A stretch of DNA of 64,000 nucleotides from CAZAPG01 sp964486935 (GCA_964486935.1 CAZAPG010000035.1:1-64000), one strand, 5' to 3'; positions 49,133 to 58,603 are shown, counted from the stretch's first letter. Notes: generated from the sequence alone by a model not told the origin. Program-made: numbers and translations.

Positions 49133-51547
49133 ATGAGTTCATTGACAACCGTTGGCGTTATTCGTTACAAAATATGGCACGATTTGTGGGAAAATAAAGG
49201 GCGTACCCTGCGCGTCGTGATTATTATTGCCATTGGCGCGTTTGCTGTGGGCGCTACCATGGGCGGTAAGGAATTTATTTTAAAGGACCTGGCCCGAACC
49301 TGGCAGGTTTCTAGCCCGGCCACTATTGGCCTGTCGGTTGACCCCCCAGTAAATGATGCTACCCTTCAGTCGCTGGAAAATTTGCAGGGTATAGAAACCG
49401 TGGTTGGTTGGCAACAAGAAACTATCAAATGGCGGCGTTCCCCCCGTGATTTATGGCAGCCGGCCTTGCTGGTAGCCGTTGATGACTACCAAGAACAGCC
49501 CCTCAGAAAAATAGTGTTAGACCAGGGCGACTGGCCTCAGCGCAAAATGATGGGCGTTCAGCGAGGCAGGGAGTTGGATGTTGCCGATGAGATTATTTTG
49601 GAAATTAAGGCCAAAGAATATCAAGTTGAACTAAACGGCGTGTTGTATAACGCCGCCCACCCGCCCCCATTTGTAGTGCCGGAACCCATGTTTTTTACCA
49701 CTCGCGAGCGGTTCAAACAACTAACCGGCGAGTCTCGCTACAGCTTGGTGTTGGCTACCATTCCCAACTATAGCCCGGAGCGGGTAAAAGCCGCGGCCGA
49801 TTTGATACAGCAAGAGCTGGAGAAGCAAGATATTACTGTAAGTCCGGCCATCCCCGCGCCTGGCGGATTTAAAACACGCACCAGCCACCCCGACCGCTTT
49901 ATTGTTCAGGATGCGTTGGATGGGGTCTTTTTAATGCTGACAGTTATGGCGGTGGCAACGCTGTTATTGGGGTTGTTTTTAGTCTACAATACTATCAACG
50001 CCATTATTAGCCAGCAGGTTAACCAAATTGGCATTATGAAGGCCATTGGCGCCAAATTTAGCCGAATTCTGTTGATTTACTTTAGCACCGTTCTGGTTTA
50101 TGCGCTGTTAGCCCTGCTCATTGCGGTTCCTCTGGGGGCGTTGGGCGCCCATGGCCTGCGGATAGCCATGATTAGCCGGATTAAAATGATTCCCGGCCCG
50201 TTTGAAATTTCTACTACTGCCGTTACGGTACAGGCGGCCATCGCGCTGCTCTCGCCGCTGGTTATCGCCATTATTCCTATTATTTCCGGGGCAAAAATTA
50301 CCGTCCGCGAGGCCGTAAGCACTTACGGCTTGGGCAGCGCTTCGAGCGTATTTGATCGGTTTTTGGCCCAGGTGCGTTTTATTCCGCGGATAATGGCGCT
50401 GGTGCTGGTCAATACATTTCGCAACAAAAAACGGGTCATCCTTACCGAGTTTACGCTGATTGGGGCCGGCGTTATTTTTATGATGGTCATGAGTACCCGG
50501 CTTTCGCTGTTGTATACCTTTTCTGATGTGCTGTTTGATATTTTTAATGTCAATGTTATGTTAGACTTGAAAAAAGAGGAACGCATTAAAGAGATTGAAA
50601 CCTTAAGCCTGACCTACCCGGAAGTTAAAGCCATAGAGGTGTGGGGCACGGCCAAAGGCGCGGCGCGGCTAAAAGGTCAGCCGGAATCAAACGAAGATAG
50701 CGAAATTAATTTACGCGGCCTGCCACTGCCCACCGATATGTACCGGCCTCAACTGCGGGCCGGCCGCTGGTTAAAGCCGCAAGATGGTTATGCCATTGTG
50801 CTTAACCAGGCCCTGGCCGCCGAGATGGGCGCGCAGGTAGGCGATTGGATTACCATTGACGTACCCGCCAAAGGGGAGTCAGACTGGCAGGTGGTGGGGC
50901 TGGTATTTGAGCCGCTTGACCAGGAAGCGGCGATGTTGCCGCGCACCACGCTACTCCGAGAAATTGGACAGGTGGGACGCGGCAAAGCCATTAGAGTTCA
51001 AACCTGGCATCAGGATGCCGGCAGCGAACTGCAAACCTCTATTGCTTTGCGAGAGTTGTACGAGTTACGCGGGTATGAGGTTATTGCCAGCACAATGGAT
51101 ACCACTCACCGGGTTACAGCCCAACGCGTTGAGCAGATGTCTATTTTGATTGCGTTGTTGAGCGCTATGGCGGTGATGATTGCCATTGTTGGCTCGGTGG
51201 CGTTGAGCGGTACGCTGGCCATTAACGTAATGGAGCGCACCCGAGAAATTGGCGTAATGCGGGCCATTGGCGCCTCGGCTATGGCGGTGGCGGGCCAGTT
51301 TGTGGGCGAAGGGTTGATTTTGGGCTGGTTGAGCTGGCTGCTGGCTATTCCGCTGAGTATTCCGGTGGGCAAACTGGTTATCAACCTGCTCTCAACGTTG
51401 ATGAATATTGAGCTGATTTACCGGTTTTCCAATCAAGGGGTTGGGTACTGGTTTGTCATAATTACAATTTTAGCTATCATTGCCAGTTGGTTTCCCGCGC
51501 AAAAAGCCGCCCAAACCAGCGTGCGAGAGAGCCTGGCTTACGTTTAA
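49133..51547 (+). CDS. FtsX/MacB-type ABC transporter permease (no adjacent ATPase)
   Basis: This protein of about 804 residues has two FtsX domains (about 265-385 and 690-800). The N-terminal helix is followed by a large extracytoplasmic MacB-like region (SPATIGLSVDPPVNDATL) and a second such region in the middle. The motif NVMERTREIGVMRAIGAS marks the second FtsX domain. The start is uncertain. ATG 49133 has little space for a ribosome site, while TTG 49142 has AAGGA 8 bases before it. No ATP-binding subunit is adjacent, unusual for a MacB/LolCDE-type exporter. The operator upstream and the TetR gene downstream suggest inducible export or membrane stress control. Confidence 0.85.
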   Translation: MSSLTTVGVIRYKIWHDLWENKGRTLRVVIIIAIGAFAVGATMGGKEFILKDLARTWQVSSPATIGLSVDPPVNDATLQSLENLQGIETVVGWQQETIKWRRSPRDLWQPALLVAVDDYQEQPLRKIVLDQGDWPQRKMMGVQRGRELDVADEIILEIKAKEYQVELNGVLYNAAHPPPFVVPEPMFFTTRERFKQLTGESRYSLVLATIPNYSPERVKAAADLIQQELEKQDITVSPAIPAPGGFKTRTSHPDRFIVQDALDGVFLMLTVMAVATLLLGLFLVYNTINAIISQQVNQIGIMKAIGAKFSRILLIYFSTVLVYALLALLIAVPLGALGAHGLRIAMISRIKMIPGPFEISTTAVTVQAAIALLSPLVIAIIPIISGAKITVREAVSTYGLGSASSVFDRFLAQVRFIPRIMALVLVNTFRNKKRVILTEFTLIGAGVIFMMVMSTRLSLLYTFSDVLFDIFNVNVMLDLKKEERIKEIETLSLTYPEVKAIEVWGTAKGAARLKGQPESNEDSEINLRGLPLPTDMYRPQLRAGRWLKPQDGYAIVLNQALAAEMGAQVGDWITIDVPAKGESDWQVVGLVFEPLDQEAAMLPRTTLLREIGQVGRGKAIRVQTWHQDAGSELQTSIALRELYELRGYEVIASTMDTTHRVTAQRVEQMSILIALLSAMAVMIAIVGSVALSGTLAINVMERTREIGVMRAIGASAMAVAGQFVGEGLILGWLSWLLAIPLSIPVGKLVINLLSTLMNIELIYRFSNQGVGYWFVIITILAIIASWFPAQKAAQTSVRESLAYV

Positions 51548-51570
51548 TATTATTGACAAGGATACCAAAG

Positions 51571-52194
51571 ATGTCAGACCCAAACGCAGAGTTTAAAGAG
51601 CAAATGACCGAGGCGCGGCGCACCCAAATTTTAATGGGCGCTGCCCAGGTGTTTTCACAAAAAGGCTATCACAAAGCAACCACCAAAGAAGTGGCCCAGG
51701 CTGCCGGCGTATCAGAAGGCACTATTTACAACTACTTTAACAGCAAGCGAGACCTGCTGGTAGCAATGGTAGAGCTTTTTGCCACAACCTCCTTTAAAGA
51801 TATTGTGCTGGACCACCCCCCCGATGACCCCAGGATTTTTCTCAAAAAAATATTGCACGACCGCTATCAGCTGATTCAAGCGCGCGGCCACATTATTACG
51901 CCGCTCATCGCCGAAATTTTTTCCGACACCGATTTACGCCAGGCTGTTTACAACCAGATACTCAAACCCGTGGCTGCCCTGGTAGAACAATACTTGCAAA
52001 AGCAGATGGAAGCCGGCCATCTCCGTCGCTTCAATCCGGTGATTGTTACCAGGGCCATCATTGGCACCATCGTTCTGAACACTGCCTTCAAGCAGACCGG
52101 GCTGGACTCTCGCTACCGCGACATTTCAGCCGAGGCCATGATTGACGAGATTGTCTCATTATTTTTTGATGGGCTTTTGACTTCCGACAACTAA
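51571..52194 (+). CDS. TetR family transcriptional regulator
   Basis: The regulator has 207 residues from ATG 51571 (AAGGA 9 bases before). The N-terminal TetR helix-turn-helix is at about 17-63: QVFSQKGYHKATTKEVAQAAG then SEGTIYNYFNSKRDLL (given as two blocks). The ligand domain is helical with FATTSFKDIVLDHPP and a C-terminal DEIVSLFFDGLL. It lies 24 bases after the permease gene and is probably autoregulated through the operator at 49083-49116. A ligand cannot be deduced. Confidence 0.92.
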   Translation: MSDPNAEFKEQMTEARRTQILMGAAQVFSQKGYHKATTKEVAQAAGVSEGTIYNYFNSKRDLLVAMVELFATTSFKDIVLDHPPDDPRIFLKKILHDRYQLIQARGHIITPLIAEIFSDTDLRQAVYNQILKPVAALVEQYLQKQMEAGHLRRFNPVIVTRAIIGTIVLNTAFKQTGLDSRYRDISAEAMIDEIVSLFFDGLLTSDN

Positions 52195-52252
52195 CACAAT
52201 TAACCCAAAAAATGTTATAATATGACCAGTTGCATCAAGGGGCTGCTCATTG

Positions 52253-52362
52253 ATAACTTCGCAATTTCTAAATTGTATTTGTAATTAGTAAGCAGTAATT
52301 GCCAGTATCTAATACCCAAAGGGCGCTTCGTTACCAATTAGCCATTCAATGCGCGAAGTTAT
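52253..52362 (+). repeat. Long-loop inverted repeat upstream of the LysM-like fusion gene
   Basis: ATAACTTCGC (52253-52262) is matched exactly by GCGAAGTTAT (52353-52362), closing 90 bases. The gap 52195-52393 has no gene. TATAAT appears near 52215-52220 without a good -35. Paired RNA arms could shape the leader. Confidence 0.45.
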
Positions 52363-52393
52363 TTGCAGACAATTTCAAAGGAGACACCGGCCC

Positions 52394-53830
52394 ATGAGGT
52401 CAAAAATTACCTGCATTGTTGCGCTGTTGGCTGTAATTATGGCGATGATACCCCCGGCCGCCAACGCCCAGGAAGCGGAAGAAAGCGCAGAACTCTCGCC
52501 CGATGAAATTGTTTGCAATCTGGATGTCATAGTTCAGCGGGACGATTGGCTCTCAAAACTGGCCGATAAATTTTACGGCGACGTGCTGGCCTATCCGGCC
52601 ATTTTTGAAGCCACCAACCTCAAAGCCACTCAAGACCCCAGCTACGCCGTTATTGAAGATGAAGACCTGATTGAGCCGGGCTGGAAATTATGTATTGTTG
52701 GCCTTGAAACCGCCGAAGCGATACTGGGCTTTGAACTGGAAAACGCGCCTCTGGCCGATACTACCCCTGTAAATTTAACCGGCGCTATCAATGTGGGCGC
52801 TGCTCACGCCCTCAGCGGTCCCTATGCTTCTATCGGACAATCTATTCGCAACGGTATTGATTTGGCTGCCCAGGAAATCAACAACGGTATATTTTTGGGC
52901 GGCGGCATCATCCAAATTATTTGGGAAGATACCGCCGGAGACAAAGAGCAGGCCAGGGCCGTGTTCAACAAACTTATTAACGATGACCAGGTTGTGGCTA
53001 TTTTGGGGCCAACCCTGTCCCGGTCGGCGTTTGCGGCTGTTCCTCTGGCGCAGGCTGCCGGCATCCCCGTGATAGGCAGCGCTAACACGGCAGATGGCGT
53101 TACCGATATTGGCGATTTTGTGTTTCGCACCAATTTGCCGGAAAACGTTATTATCTCAAATACGGTGCAGCAGGCCAAAACCGCGTTTGACCTGCAAAGC
53201 GTGGTCATGCTTCAGGATGTCAGCAACCCTTTTACCCAATCAAGCCACCAGACCTTTGAGCAAGCTCTGCAAGCGCAACAGATTGAAATTTTGGCAACCT
53301 ATAATCTGGTTGGCGGCGATACCGAATTTTCGGGTCAATTGGCCGAAATTCAAACCCTACAACCCGATGCCATTATCCTGAATCTGCTCCCGGCAGAGGC
53401 GGTTGAATTTATTCGGCAAGCGCGGCAGCTTGGTCTTCCAGAGGATATTCGCTTTATTGCCGGCGATAGTGTAAATACGCCCGCCTTTTTTGCGCTGGGT
53501 GGAGAAACCGTCAACGGTACAATTGTGGGCGCTGCCTGGAATGTCAACGAAAATTCCGGCAATAACAGAAAATTTGTCAATGATTATCAGGCTGCCTATG
53601 GCGCTGCGCCTAATCAGTTGGCGGCTCAGGGTTACAGCGCCGTGTGGGCCTTGGCTGCCGCCCTACGCAGCGCCGATTCAACCGACCCTGCCGTAATACG
53701 CGAGGCTCTGGATGCCATCGATTTAATCGACTCACCCATGGGTCTGTTCACTTTTAACGATGACCGTATGCCAGACCATCTGCCGGTAGTGCAAATAGCC
53801 CAGAATGGAAGTTTTGTGTTGCTGCCATAA
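52394..53830 (+). CDS. LysM-like domain fused to type-1 periplasmic ligand-binding protein
   Basis: This 478-residue exported protein starts at ATG 52394, with AAAGGAG 9 bases upstream; a shorter open extension is not used. Signal peptide about 1-27 (ends ANAQ). Next is a LysM-like module (about 42-95: DVIVQRDDWLSKLADKFYGD ... LIEPGWKLCIVG). The PBP1/LivJ-type ligand-binding domain (about 120-475) follows, with NVGAAHALSGPYASIGQS, IIWEDTAGDKEQARAVF and QGYSAVWALAAAL. The LysM part would anchor the receptor to the cell wall or polymer. No ABC permease is adjacent, so it may be a sensor rather than a transporter part. Confidence 0.85.
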   Translation: MRSKITCIVALLAVIMAMIPPAANAQEAEESAELSPDEIVCNLDVIVQRDDWLSKLADKFYGDVLAYPAIFEATNLKATQDPSYAVIEDEDLIEPGWKLCIVGLETAEAILGFELENAPLADTTPVNLTGAINVGAAHALSGPYASIGQSIRNGIDLAAQEINNGIFLGGGIIQIIWEDTAGDKEQARAVFNKLINDDQVVAILGPTLSRSAFAAVPLAQAAGIPVIGSANTADGVTDIGDFVFRTNLPENVIISNTVQQAKTAFDLQSVVMLQDVSNPFTQSSHQTFEQALQAQQIEILATYNLVGGDTEFSGQLAEIQTLQPDAIILNLLPAEAVEFIRQARQLGLPEDIRFIAGDSVNTPAFFALGGETVNGTIVGAAWNVNENSGNNRKFVNDYQAAYGAAPNQLAAQGYSAVWALAAALRSADSTDPAVIREALDAIDLIDSPMGLFTFNDDRMPDHLPVVQIAQNGSFVLLP

Positions 53831-53922
53831 CCTGCCGGTACCCTGCTCCTATTGTGTTAACCTCATTATGGGTTTATTCTTGAGATTGGGGTTATATATT
53901 TAATAGAAAGGAGGGTTAGCCA

Positions 53923-54069
53923 ATGTTATTTCTTCCTCGTGAAGAAGGGCAGGGATTGGTAGAGTACGCTCTAATCCTGGTGCTGGTTGCAATTGTGGTT
54001 ATTGCAATCTTGCTGTTGTTAGGCCCAATTGTTGGTAACGTATTTAGCAACCTTGTTGCCAACCTGTAA
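53923..54069 (+). CDS. Flp/Fap-type IVb pilin
   Basis: This 48-residue prepilin is read from ATG 53923 with AAAGGAGG 8 bases before it. The leader MLFLPREEG is followed by the processing site G-QGLVEY and a hydrophobic core (ALILVLVAIVVIAILLLLG). The G-(X4)-E-Y pattern with Glu at +5 is diagnostic of Flp pilins. A terminator follows. The Tad assembly genes are not in this window, so the machinery must be elsewhere. The two downstream genes, convergent and on the other strand, encode surface-stalk proteins. Confidence 0.93.
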   Translation: MLFLPREEGQGLVEYALILVLVAIVVIAILLLLGPIVGNVFSNLVANL

Positions 54070-54116
54070 CGCTATTTTATTTATTCAGTCTCAGTAATTT
54101 TTATTTTTATTCAAAA

Positions 54117-54145
54117 CCCCCGCCAAATCGGCGGGGGTTTTTTAT
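54117..54145. terminator. Bidirectional terminator after the Flp pilin
   Basis: CCCCCGCC (54117-54124) pairs with GGCGGGGG (54130-54137) around a 5-base loop, followed by TTTTTT on the plus strand and AAAA on the other side. It lies between convergent genes. Confidence 0.9.
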
Positions 54146-55890
54146 TCCTCAAAGGGGATAACTTGTTGCGTTAAATACCGGGGATAGTAGGCAAAGATTA
54201 CTTCAAACGCGGCTTGCTCGCCAGGGAGAAGGGTGGGGGGATTAACATAGGTAAACCCTACATTGATAACCCCATTATCCCGCCCATAGATTACCGCTAC
54301 CACTTTTGTGCGGTTAGATATGGTGCTGCCAACATTCTCGATAATGCCGGTTATATGAAAAAATCCGGTATCATCCTCGTAGCGCCTTACATTAACCACC
54401 GCAAGCTGCGCGGTTTGTTTGGCCGCTACCGGGCGAGCCACCGCCCGAATACTGTATGAGGCAAAGCCCGACGGGCGCGTTAATGAAATTAGAAAAGGCG
54501 ACTTTTCACCAGGGGGAATTGTTTTTAGCAAGGTCTCGCCGTTGGCTGCGCCAATTACCGCCCCGGCTGCATCGTAAAAAGTAACGGTAATATCTGTTTG
54601 GCCTGCATTAAGGTTAGAATCATTGCGTACCTCACCGGCGATGACCAGCGTGTTGAACTCGTCGGTGTAGCTGTTATCGCTTACCAAACCTAACAGTAAC
54701 GCATCCGCCGGCAGGGCGGTAGGGATGGCTATGACGCTGGCCGCAGAAACTTCGACCTGAGAGAGGGTGGCATGGTCGGGGCTAATTCGCGTGGCAAATG
54801 TGTCGGCTAATACCTGGGCAACCACAACCTCTTGGCCGGTGTCTGTCTGGGTTAGCCGGTAATTGTAAGTTATTCCGGGCCGTAAAAACCTGTCGATAAA
54901 GGTAGGTTGGGTTGTTTTGGCTTTGTAAACGTATACGCCGTAGCCACTGCCCATATCGCTGTAAATTTTATATTGTTGGGTTTGCCCGCTGGAGTTCCAG
55001 CTTAGGGCTATACTTTTGTTGGTCAGCGGAACGGCATCAACTAAATTATGAGGGTTGGCCGCAACCTGCCCGGATCGCTCAAGTGGGGGGGACTCGTTAT
55101 CAGGACCGTTACCAGAGAATAGGGTTGATGCTACCGCGGCAACGGCTTCTTCTGCCGCAGCCGGGGCGGCGGTTGGTTGACGTGTCGGCGTGAAGCTGGG
55201 CGTGGGGGTTGCGGTAGGTGCAGGCGTTTGAGTGTGGGTTGGGGTAGCAGAGGGGGTGTGAGAAGGAGTTCTTGTAGCTGTGAGCGTGGGTTGGGGTGTG
55301 TTAGTCGGCGTGCGGGTTGGCAGAGTGGTAGGTGTTGATGTTGGGGTAGGGGTATTTGTGGCGGTGCGGGTTGGCAGAGGTGTAGGTGTTAATGTTGAGG
55401 TTGGGGTGGATGAAGGCGTATGTGTGGGCGTTGGTGAAGGTAGGTGAGTGGGTGTGGGGGTTAAGGTTGAGGTAGATGTTGATGTGGGCGGCGGAGAGGG
55501 AGTGGATGTAGGCGTGGCAACAGTGGGCGATGGCAACTGCGCTACAGCTACCAGTGTTGGCGTGGCCGCATTATCCTGTGAGCCTGGATAGTTGGCGATG
55601 GTTTCGGGCTGGTCGGGGGGTAGTACAGGCGGAATATTGACCGGCGGAATATGTTCAGGCTGCGGGGGTGTTGGTGTTGGTTGAATTTGGTGGGTTGGCA
55701 CAACGGCGTCGAGTGGTAGAGCCGTGGCCGTGACCGCAACCTTGCTGGCAGCCGCCAAATTTGAGGGTGGTTGGGGGGATAGAGGAAAGGTGCGATTAAA
55801 CAGAAAAAAAGCCAGCGTGCAAAATACAGCAACGTTAAGAACCAGCAAATAGCCCAAAAATACAAACTGCCAGGGCTTCCAATTTCCCAT
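54142..55890 (-). CDS. Membrane-anchored protein with T/P-rich stalk, FN3-like and FxLYD-like domains
   Basis: This 582-residue protein has an N-terminal membrane helix (about 9-31) and a very long Pro/Thr/Ser-rich stalk (about 60-265) with PTPT-type repeats. A fibronectin-III-like domain follows (about 285-370). Two FxLYD-like beta domains come at the C-terminus (about 410-575), with VIAGEVRNDSN, FYDAAGAVIGAANG and VIYGRDNGVINVGFTY. The stalk predicts projection from the envelope. It shares architecture with the next gene, which starts 10 bases upstream of it. It is not recognised beyond these folds. Confidence 0.72.
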   Translation of the reverse strand: MGNWKPWQFVFLGYLLVLNVAVFCTLAFFLFNRTFPLSPQPPSNLAAASKVAVTATALPLDAVVPTHQIQPTPTPPQPEHIPPVNIPPVLPPDQPETIANYPGSQDNAATPTLVAVAQLPSPTVATPTSTPSPPPTSTSTSTLTPTPTHLPSPTPTHTPSSTPTSTLTPTPLPTRTATNTPTPTSTPTTLPTRTPTNTPQPTLTATRTPSHTPSATPTHTQTPAPTATPTPSFTPTRQPTAAPAAAEEAVAAVASTLFSGNGPDNESPPLERSGQVAANPHNLVDAVPLTNKSIALSWNSSGQTQQYKIYSDMGSGYGVYVYKAKTTQPTFIDRFLRPGITYNYRLTQTDTGQEVVVAQVLADTFATRISPDHATLSQVEVSAASVIAIPTALPADALLLGLVSDNSYTDEFNTLVIAGEVRNDSNLNAGQTDITVTFYDAAGAVIGAANGETLLKTIPPGEKSPFLISLTRPSGFASYSIRAVARPVAAKQTAQLAVVNVRRYEDDTGFFHITGIIENVGSTISNRTKVVAVIYGRDNGVINVGFTYVNPPTLLPGEQAAFEVIFAYYPRYLTQQVIPFEE

Positions 55891-55900
55891 TTCTCTTTCT

Positions 55901-56629
55901 CTAGCGAACCTTGGTAAAAATTACTTCAAAGGAGTAATGGTACAGCGAGTTGGCAACACCATTGCCTGTCTCGGCGCATAATTCATTGCGTGGAATATCG
56001 GGGCTGATTGGCCCAATTACCTGGCTCGAACCATCGAGAACCTCAATAAAGTAGGTGCCTTTAAACATAGCAAAATCCGTCAGGCCGGGGTCTTGCATTT
56101 TGGTACCGGTAGTTAAAATAGCTTCTCCGCCTTCCCAGTAAACCCGTAGTTTGACTCCCGGGATACCGTTGCCATTAGGGTCGCGCACATAGGCAAAAAT
56201 ATGGTGCTTGCCTGCATTTTCGCAGGCGGTAAGTTGGCGCATGGTGCCCATATAGTCAAAATCCGGGATGGGCGTTTCGGTGGGAAGGGGGACGCTGGTG
56301 GCCCGAATGGGGGTTTTGGTAGGGATTGGCGTAGCGGTGGGGATTTCGGTAGGAAGGGGAGTAGGGGTTACGCTGGGAGTCCAGGTAGGAACCCGGGTAT
56401 TCATCGGGGTGGCGGGGGGCAAGCCGGTAGGCGTAGTTGTAAAGGTAGGAAAAGGTGTTCGTGTGGCCGGCGCCTGAGCCAGCACAATGGGAAAGCGGCC
56501 CGAAGTTTGGGTAGCCAGCAGCCAAACAAGTCCCCCTAACACCACCATATTTACTAAAGTCAAAAGAGAGAGCAGTACCGTCCACTGTTGGTCGGTGATA
56601 CTGGCAATTTCACGCTGGAGCCTTTTCAT
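55901..56629 (-). CDS. Membrane-anchored protein with T/P-rich stalk and Ig-like domain
   Basis: This protein has 242 residues from ATG 56629, chosen as the first Met before the hydrophobic segment; an open frame reaches 56743 without a ribosome site. A helix (about 19-42) is followed by a Pro/Thr-rich stalk (about 50-135) and a C-terminal beta domain of the carboxypeptidase-regulatory/Ig type, HIFAYVRDPNGNGIPGVKLRV and GTYFIEVLDGSSQVIGPIS. It is transcribed ahead of the larger stalk protein and has the same layout, suggesting a paired surface apparatus near the Flp pilin. Confidence 0.7.
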   Translation of the reverse strand: MKRLQREIASITDQQWTVLLSLLTLVNMVVLGGLVWLLATQTSGRFPIVLAQAPATRTPFPTFTTTPTGLPPATPMNTRVPTWTPSVTPTPLPTEIPTATPIPTKTPIRATSVPLPTETPIPDFDYMGTMRQLTACENAGKHHIFAYVRDPNGNGIPGVKLRVYWEGGEAILTTGTKMQDPGLTDFAMFKGTYFIEVLDGSSQVIGPISPDIPRNELCAETGNGVANSLYHYSFEVIFTKVR

Positions 56630-56743
56630 AATCAGGCTTGTGCCCTTACGGTTAGCTAAATGGCGGGAGTGGGTTGCTAGCGTCCTTTTCGCCTGGTCAA
56701 TCAGCCAAAGCTTAGAATTGGACCCCACTCCCGCCATTGCCAA

Positions 56744-57050
56744 CTATGGTTAATGGGGCAAACTTATTAAGTTAAAAATTCACCGAACCTGTTGTTGCCC
56801 CCAATAGCAACCACCTATCACAAATTACTACTCCCCACAAATAGCGCAAGATAAATTAAAATAATCTATCTAAACTACCACTATCTGTAGGGGTTGTCAA
56901 GATTTGATACACAATATGTGGGATTCATCCCGACTTCAACTTGACATATTCATTATATCACTGCTTAAATATTATGGCAAGTAAAAATTTGGACAAATTA
57001 CGTTGCTTTGATATTTTTCCCGCAATCAATTTGACATAATAAAAAAAGGG
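56744..57050. other. AT-rich gene-free region before the sigma factor
   Basis: The gap between the stalk protein and the sigma-factor gene is AT-rich. No open frame with a ribosome site was seen. TTGACA-like hexamers appear at about 56940 and 57031 but lack matching -10 boxes; the convincing promoter is at 57051-57079. Confidence 0.5.
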
Positions 57051-57079
57051 TTGACATGCCCTATAGCCTATGATATAAT
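57051..57079 (+). promoter_or_regulatory. Consensus promoter of the primary sigma factor gene
   Basis: TTGACA (57051-57056), 17-base spacer, TATAAT (57074-57079): both hexamers perfect. It gives a 5' leader of about 275 bases before ATG 57362, long and AT-rich with no element I can name. Confidence 0.85.
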
Positions 57080-57361
57080 ACCGACGTTATTTGAGATAGC
57101 GTATTTTATCAACAAATAACACTAAATTCACTGCACATTGAAATACAGCAACAGGTTTATTCTCCATTTTATTAATACTCCACCTGGTTATAAAGATATA
57201 AAAAAATAGTAACCTCTCAATTCTTTAATTTATAGTTATAACCATTCTTTTCGAAGGCGAATTGCTCCTTTTCTCAATTAATTCTAGAAACCAAACAATT
57301 ATCTCTGGGAGACTCCTCCCGGAAAATCCCTTTGGGCTGGGAAAATTTTTTTGAGGTGAAT

Positions 57362-58603
57362 ATGATTGCAGAAGATATGATAACCACAAACAGTCATGAC
57401 ATACTTGAAGGAACTGTTGAAGATATTGAGCCAAAAGCCGAAGACATAAATGTTCTGGATGAACTAATGAATAAGGCCGTTTCTCGCGGCTACCTGATTA
57501 CTGATGATCTCCTGGCTGCTTTTCCCGAAGCCGAAGATAATATGGCTCAATTGGAAGAGATTTTTATCCAATTGATTAATCAAGGCATAGAAGTTTACGC
57601 CGATAACGAAGAGGCCGAAGAAGAACGACGGCTGAAAGAGCAATCCTCTGGCGATGCTCAAATCCCCACCATAGACCCATTCGATTTAAGTGGAATTGCC
57701 GCCGATGACACCATCAGCCTGTACCTCAAAGAAATGGCCCGCGTTCCCCTGCTGGCTCCCGCCGAAGAAATTCTACTGGCCAAAACCCTTGAAAAAGGGC
57801 GCAAAGCTCAAAAGAAATACAATAAAAAATCTGTTAGCGATGAAGAAGCTATCAAACTGCGTCGCTACGTTCGTGAAGGCGAAAAAGCCCGCGATCATCT
57901 TATCAAAGCCAATACCCGCCTGGTAGTTAGCATTGCCAAAAAATACATGGGCCAGGGTGTTCCCTTCTCAGACCTTATTCAGGAAGGAAACCTGGGCTTG
58001 ATGAAAGCAGTTGAAAAATTTGATTATCGCCGGGGTTACAAATTCAGTACCTATGCCACCTGGTGGATTCGACAGGCGATTACCCGCGCCCTGGCCGACC
58101 AGGGCCGCACCATCCGCGTTCCCGTTCACATGAGCGACCGCATCCGCAAGTTGCACCAGGTTTCGCGCCAGCTTGAGCAGGTTTGGGGCCGCAAACCAAC
58201 CCCCGAAGAACTGGCCGACCACATGGACCTGGAACCCTCAAAAGTGCGCTGGATGCTCCGCGTAAGCCGGCATCCCGTTTCGCTGGAACGGCCCGTGGGC
58301 GAGGAAGAAGACAGTGAACTGGGTAACTTTATTGAAGATGAAGACGCCCCCACCCCGCCCGACGCCGCTTATCACCGACTTTTGCAAGAAAAACTCGAAG
58401 ACGTTCTCAGTACCCTTACCCCCCGCGAGGCCCGCATTTTGCGCCTGCGCTTTGGTTTGCAAAATGGCCGCAGCTACACTTTAGAAGAAGTCGGCAAAAA
58501 GTTTGGCCTTACCCGCGAGCGCATTCGCCAGATTGAAGGACAGGCGCTTCGCAAACTCCGACATCCCCGCCGCAGCCGCCAACTGCGAGATTATCTGGGC
58601 TAA
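57362..58603 (+). CDS. rpoD: Primary RNA polymerase sigma factor (sigma-70/SigA)
   Basis: The factor has 413 residues from ATG 57362, which has GAGGT 4 bases upstream; a TTG at 57332 is an alternative. Region 1.1 (about 15-75), region 1.2 with DDTISLYLKEMARVPLL, region 2 (RLVVSIAKKYMGQGVPFSDL and STYATWWIRQAITRAL), region 3 (VHMSDRIRKLHQVSRQLEQ) and region 4 (TLEEVGKKFGLTRERIRQIE, ending RQLRDYLG) are complete. It directs housekeeping transcription. The consensus promoters seen across this window match its expected specificity. Confidence 0.96.
   Translation: MIAEDMITTNSHDILEGTVEDIEPKAEDINVLDELMNKAVSRGYLITDDLLAAFPEAEDNMAQLEEIFIQLINQGIEVYADNEEAEEERRLKEQSSGDAQIPTIDPFDLSGIAADDTISLYLKEMARVPLLAPAEEILLAKTLEKGRKAQKKYNKKSVSDEEAIKLRRYVREGEKARDHLIKANTRLVVSIAKKYMGQGVPFSDLIQEGNLGLMKAVEKFDYRRGYKFSTYATWWIRQAITRALADQGRTIRVPVHMSDRIRKLHQVSRQLEQVWGRKPTPEELADHMDLEPSKVRWMLRVSRHPVSLERPVGEEEDSELGNFIEDEDAPTPPDAAYHRLLQEKLEDVLSTLTPREARILRLRFGLQNGRSYTLEEVGKKFGLTRERIRQIEGQALRKLRHPRRSRQLRDYLG

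Noticed and set aside
55190..55520. Low-complexity GT-rich DNA resembling a tandem repeat or CRISPR
   Set aside because: It encodes the T/P-rich stalk of the protein at 54142-55890 in frame; there are no conserved direct repeats with unique spacers.
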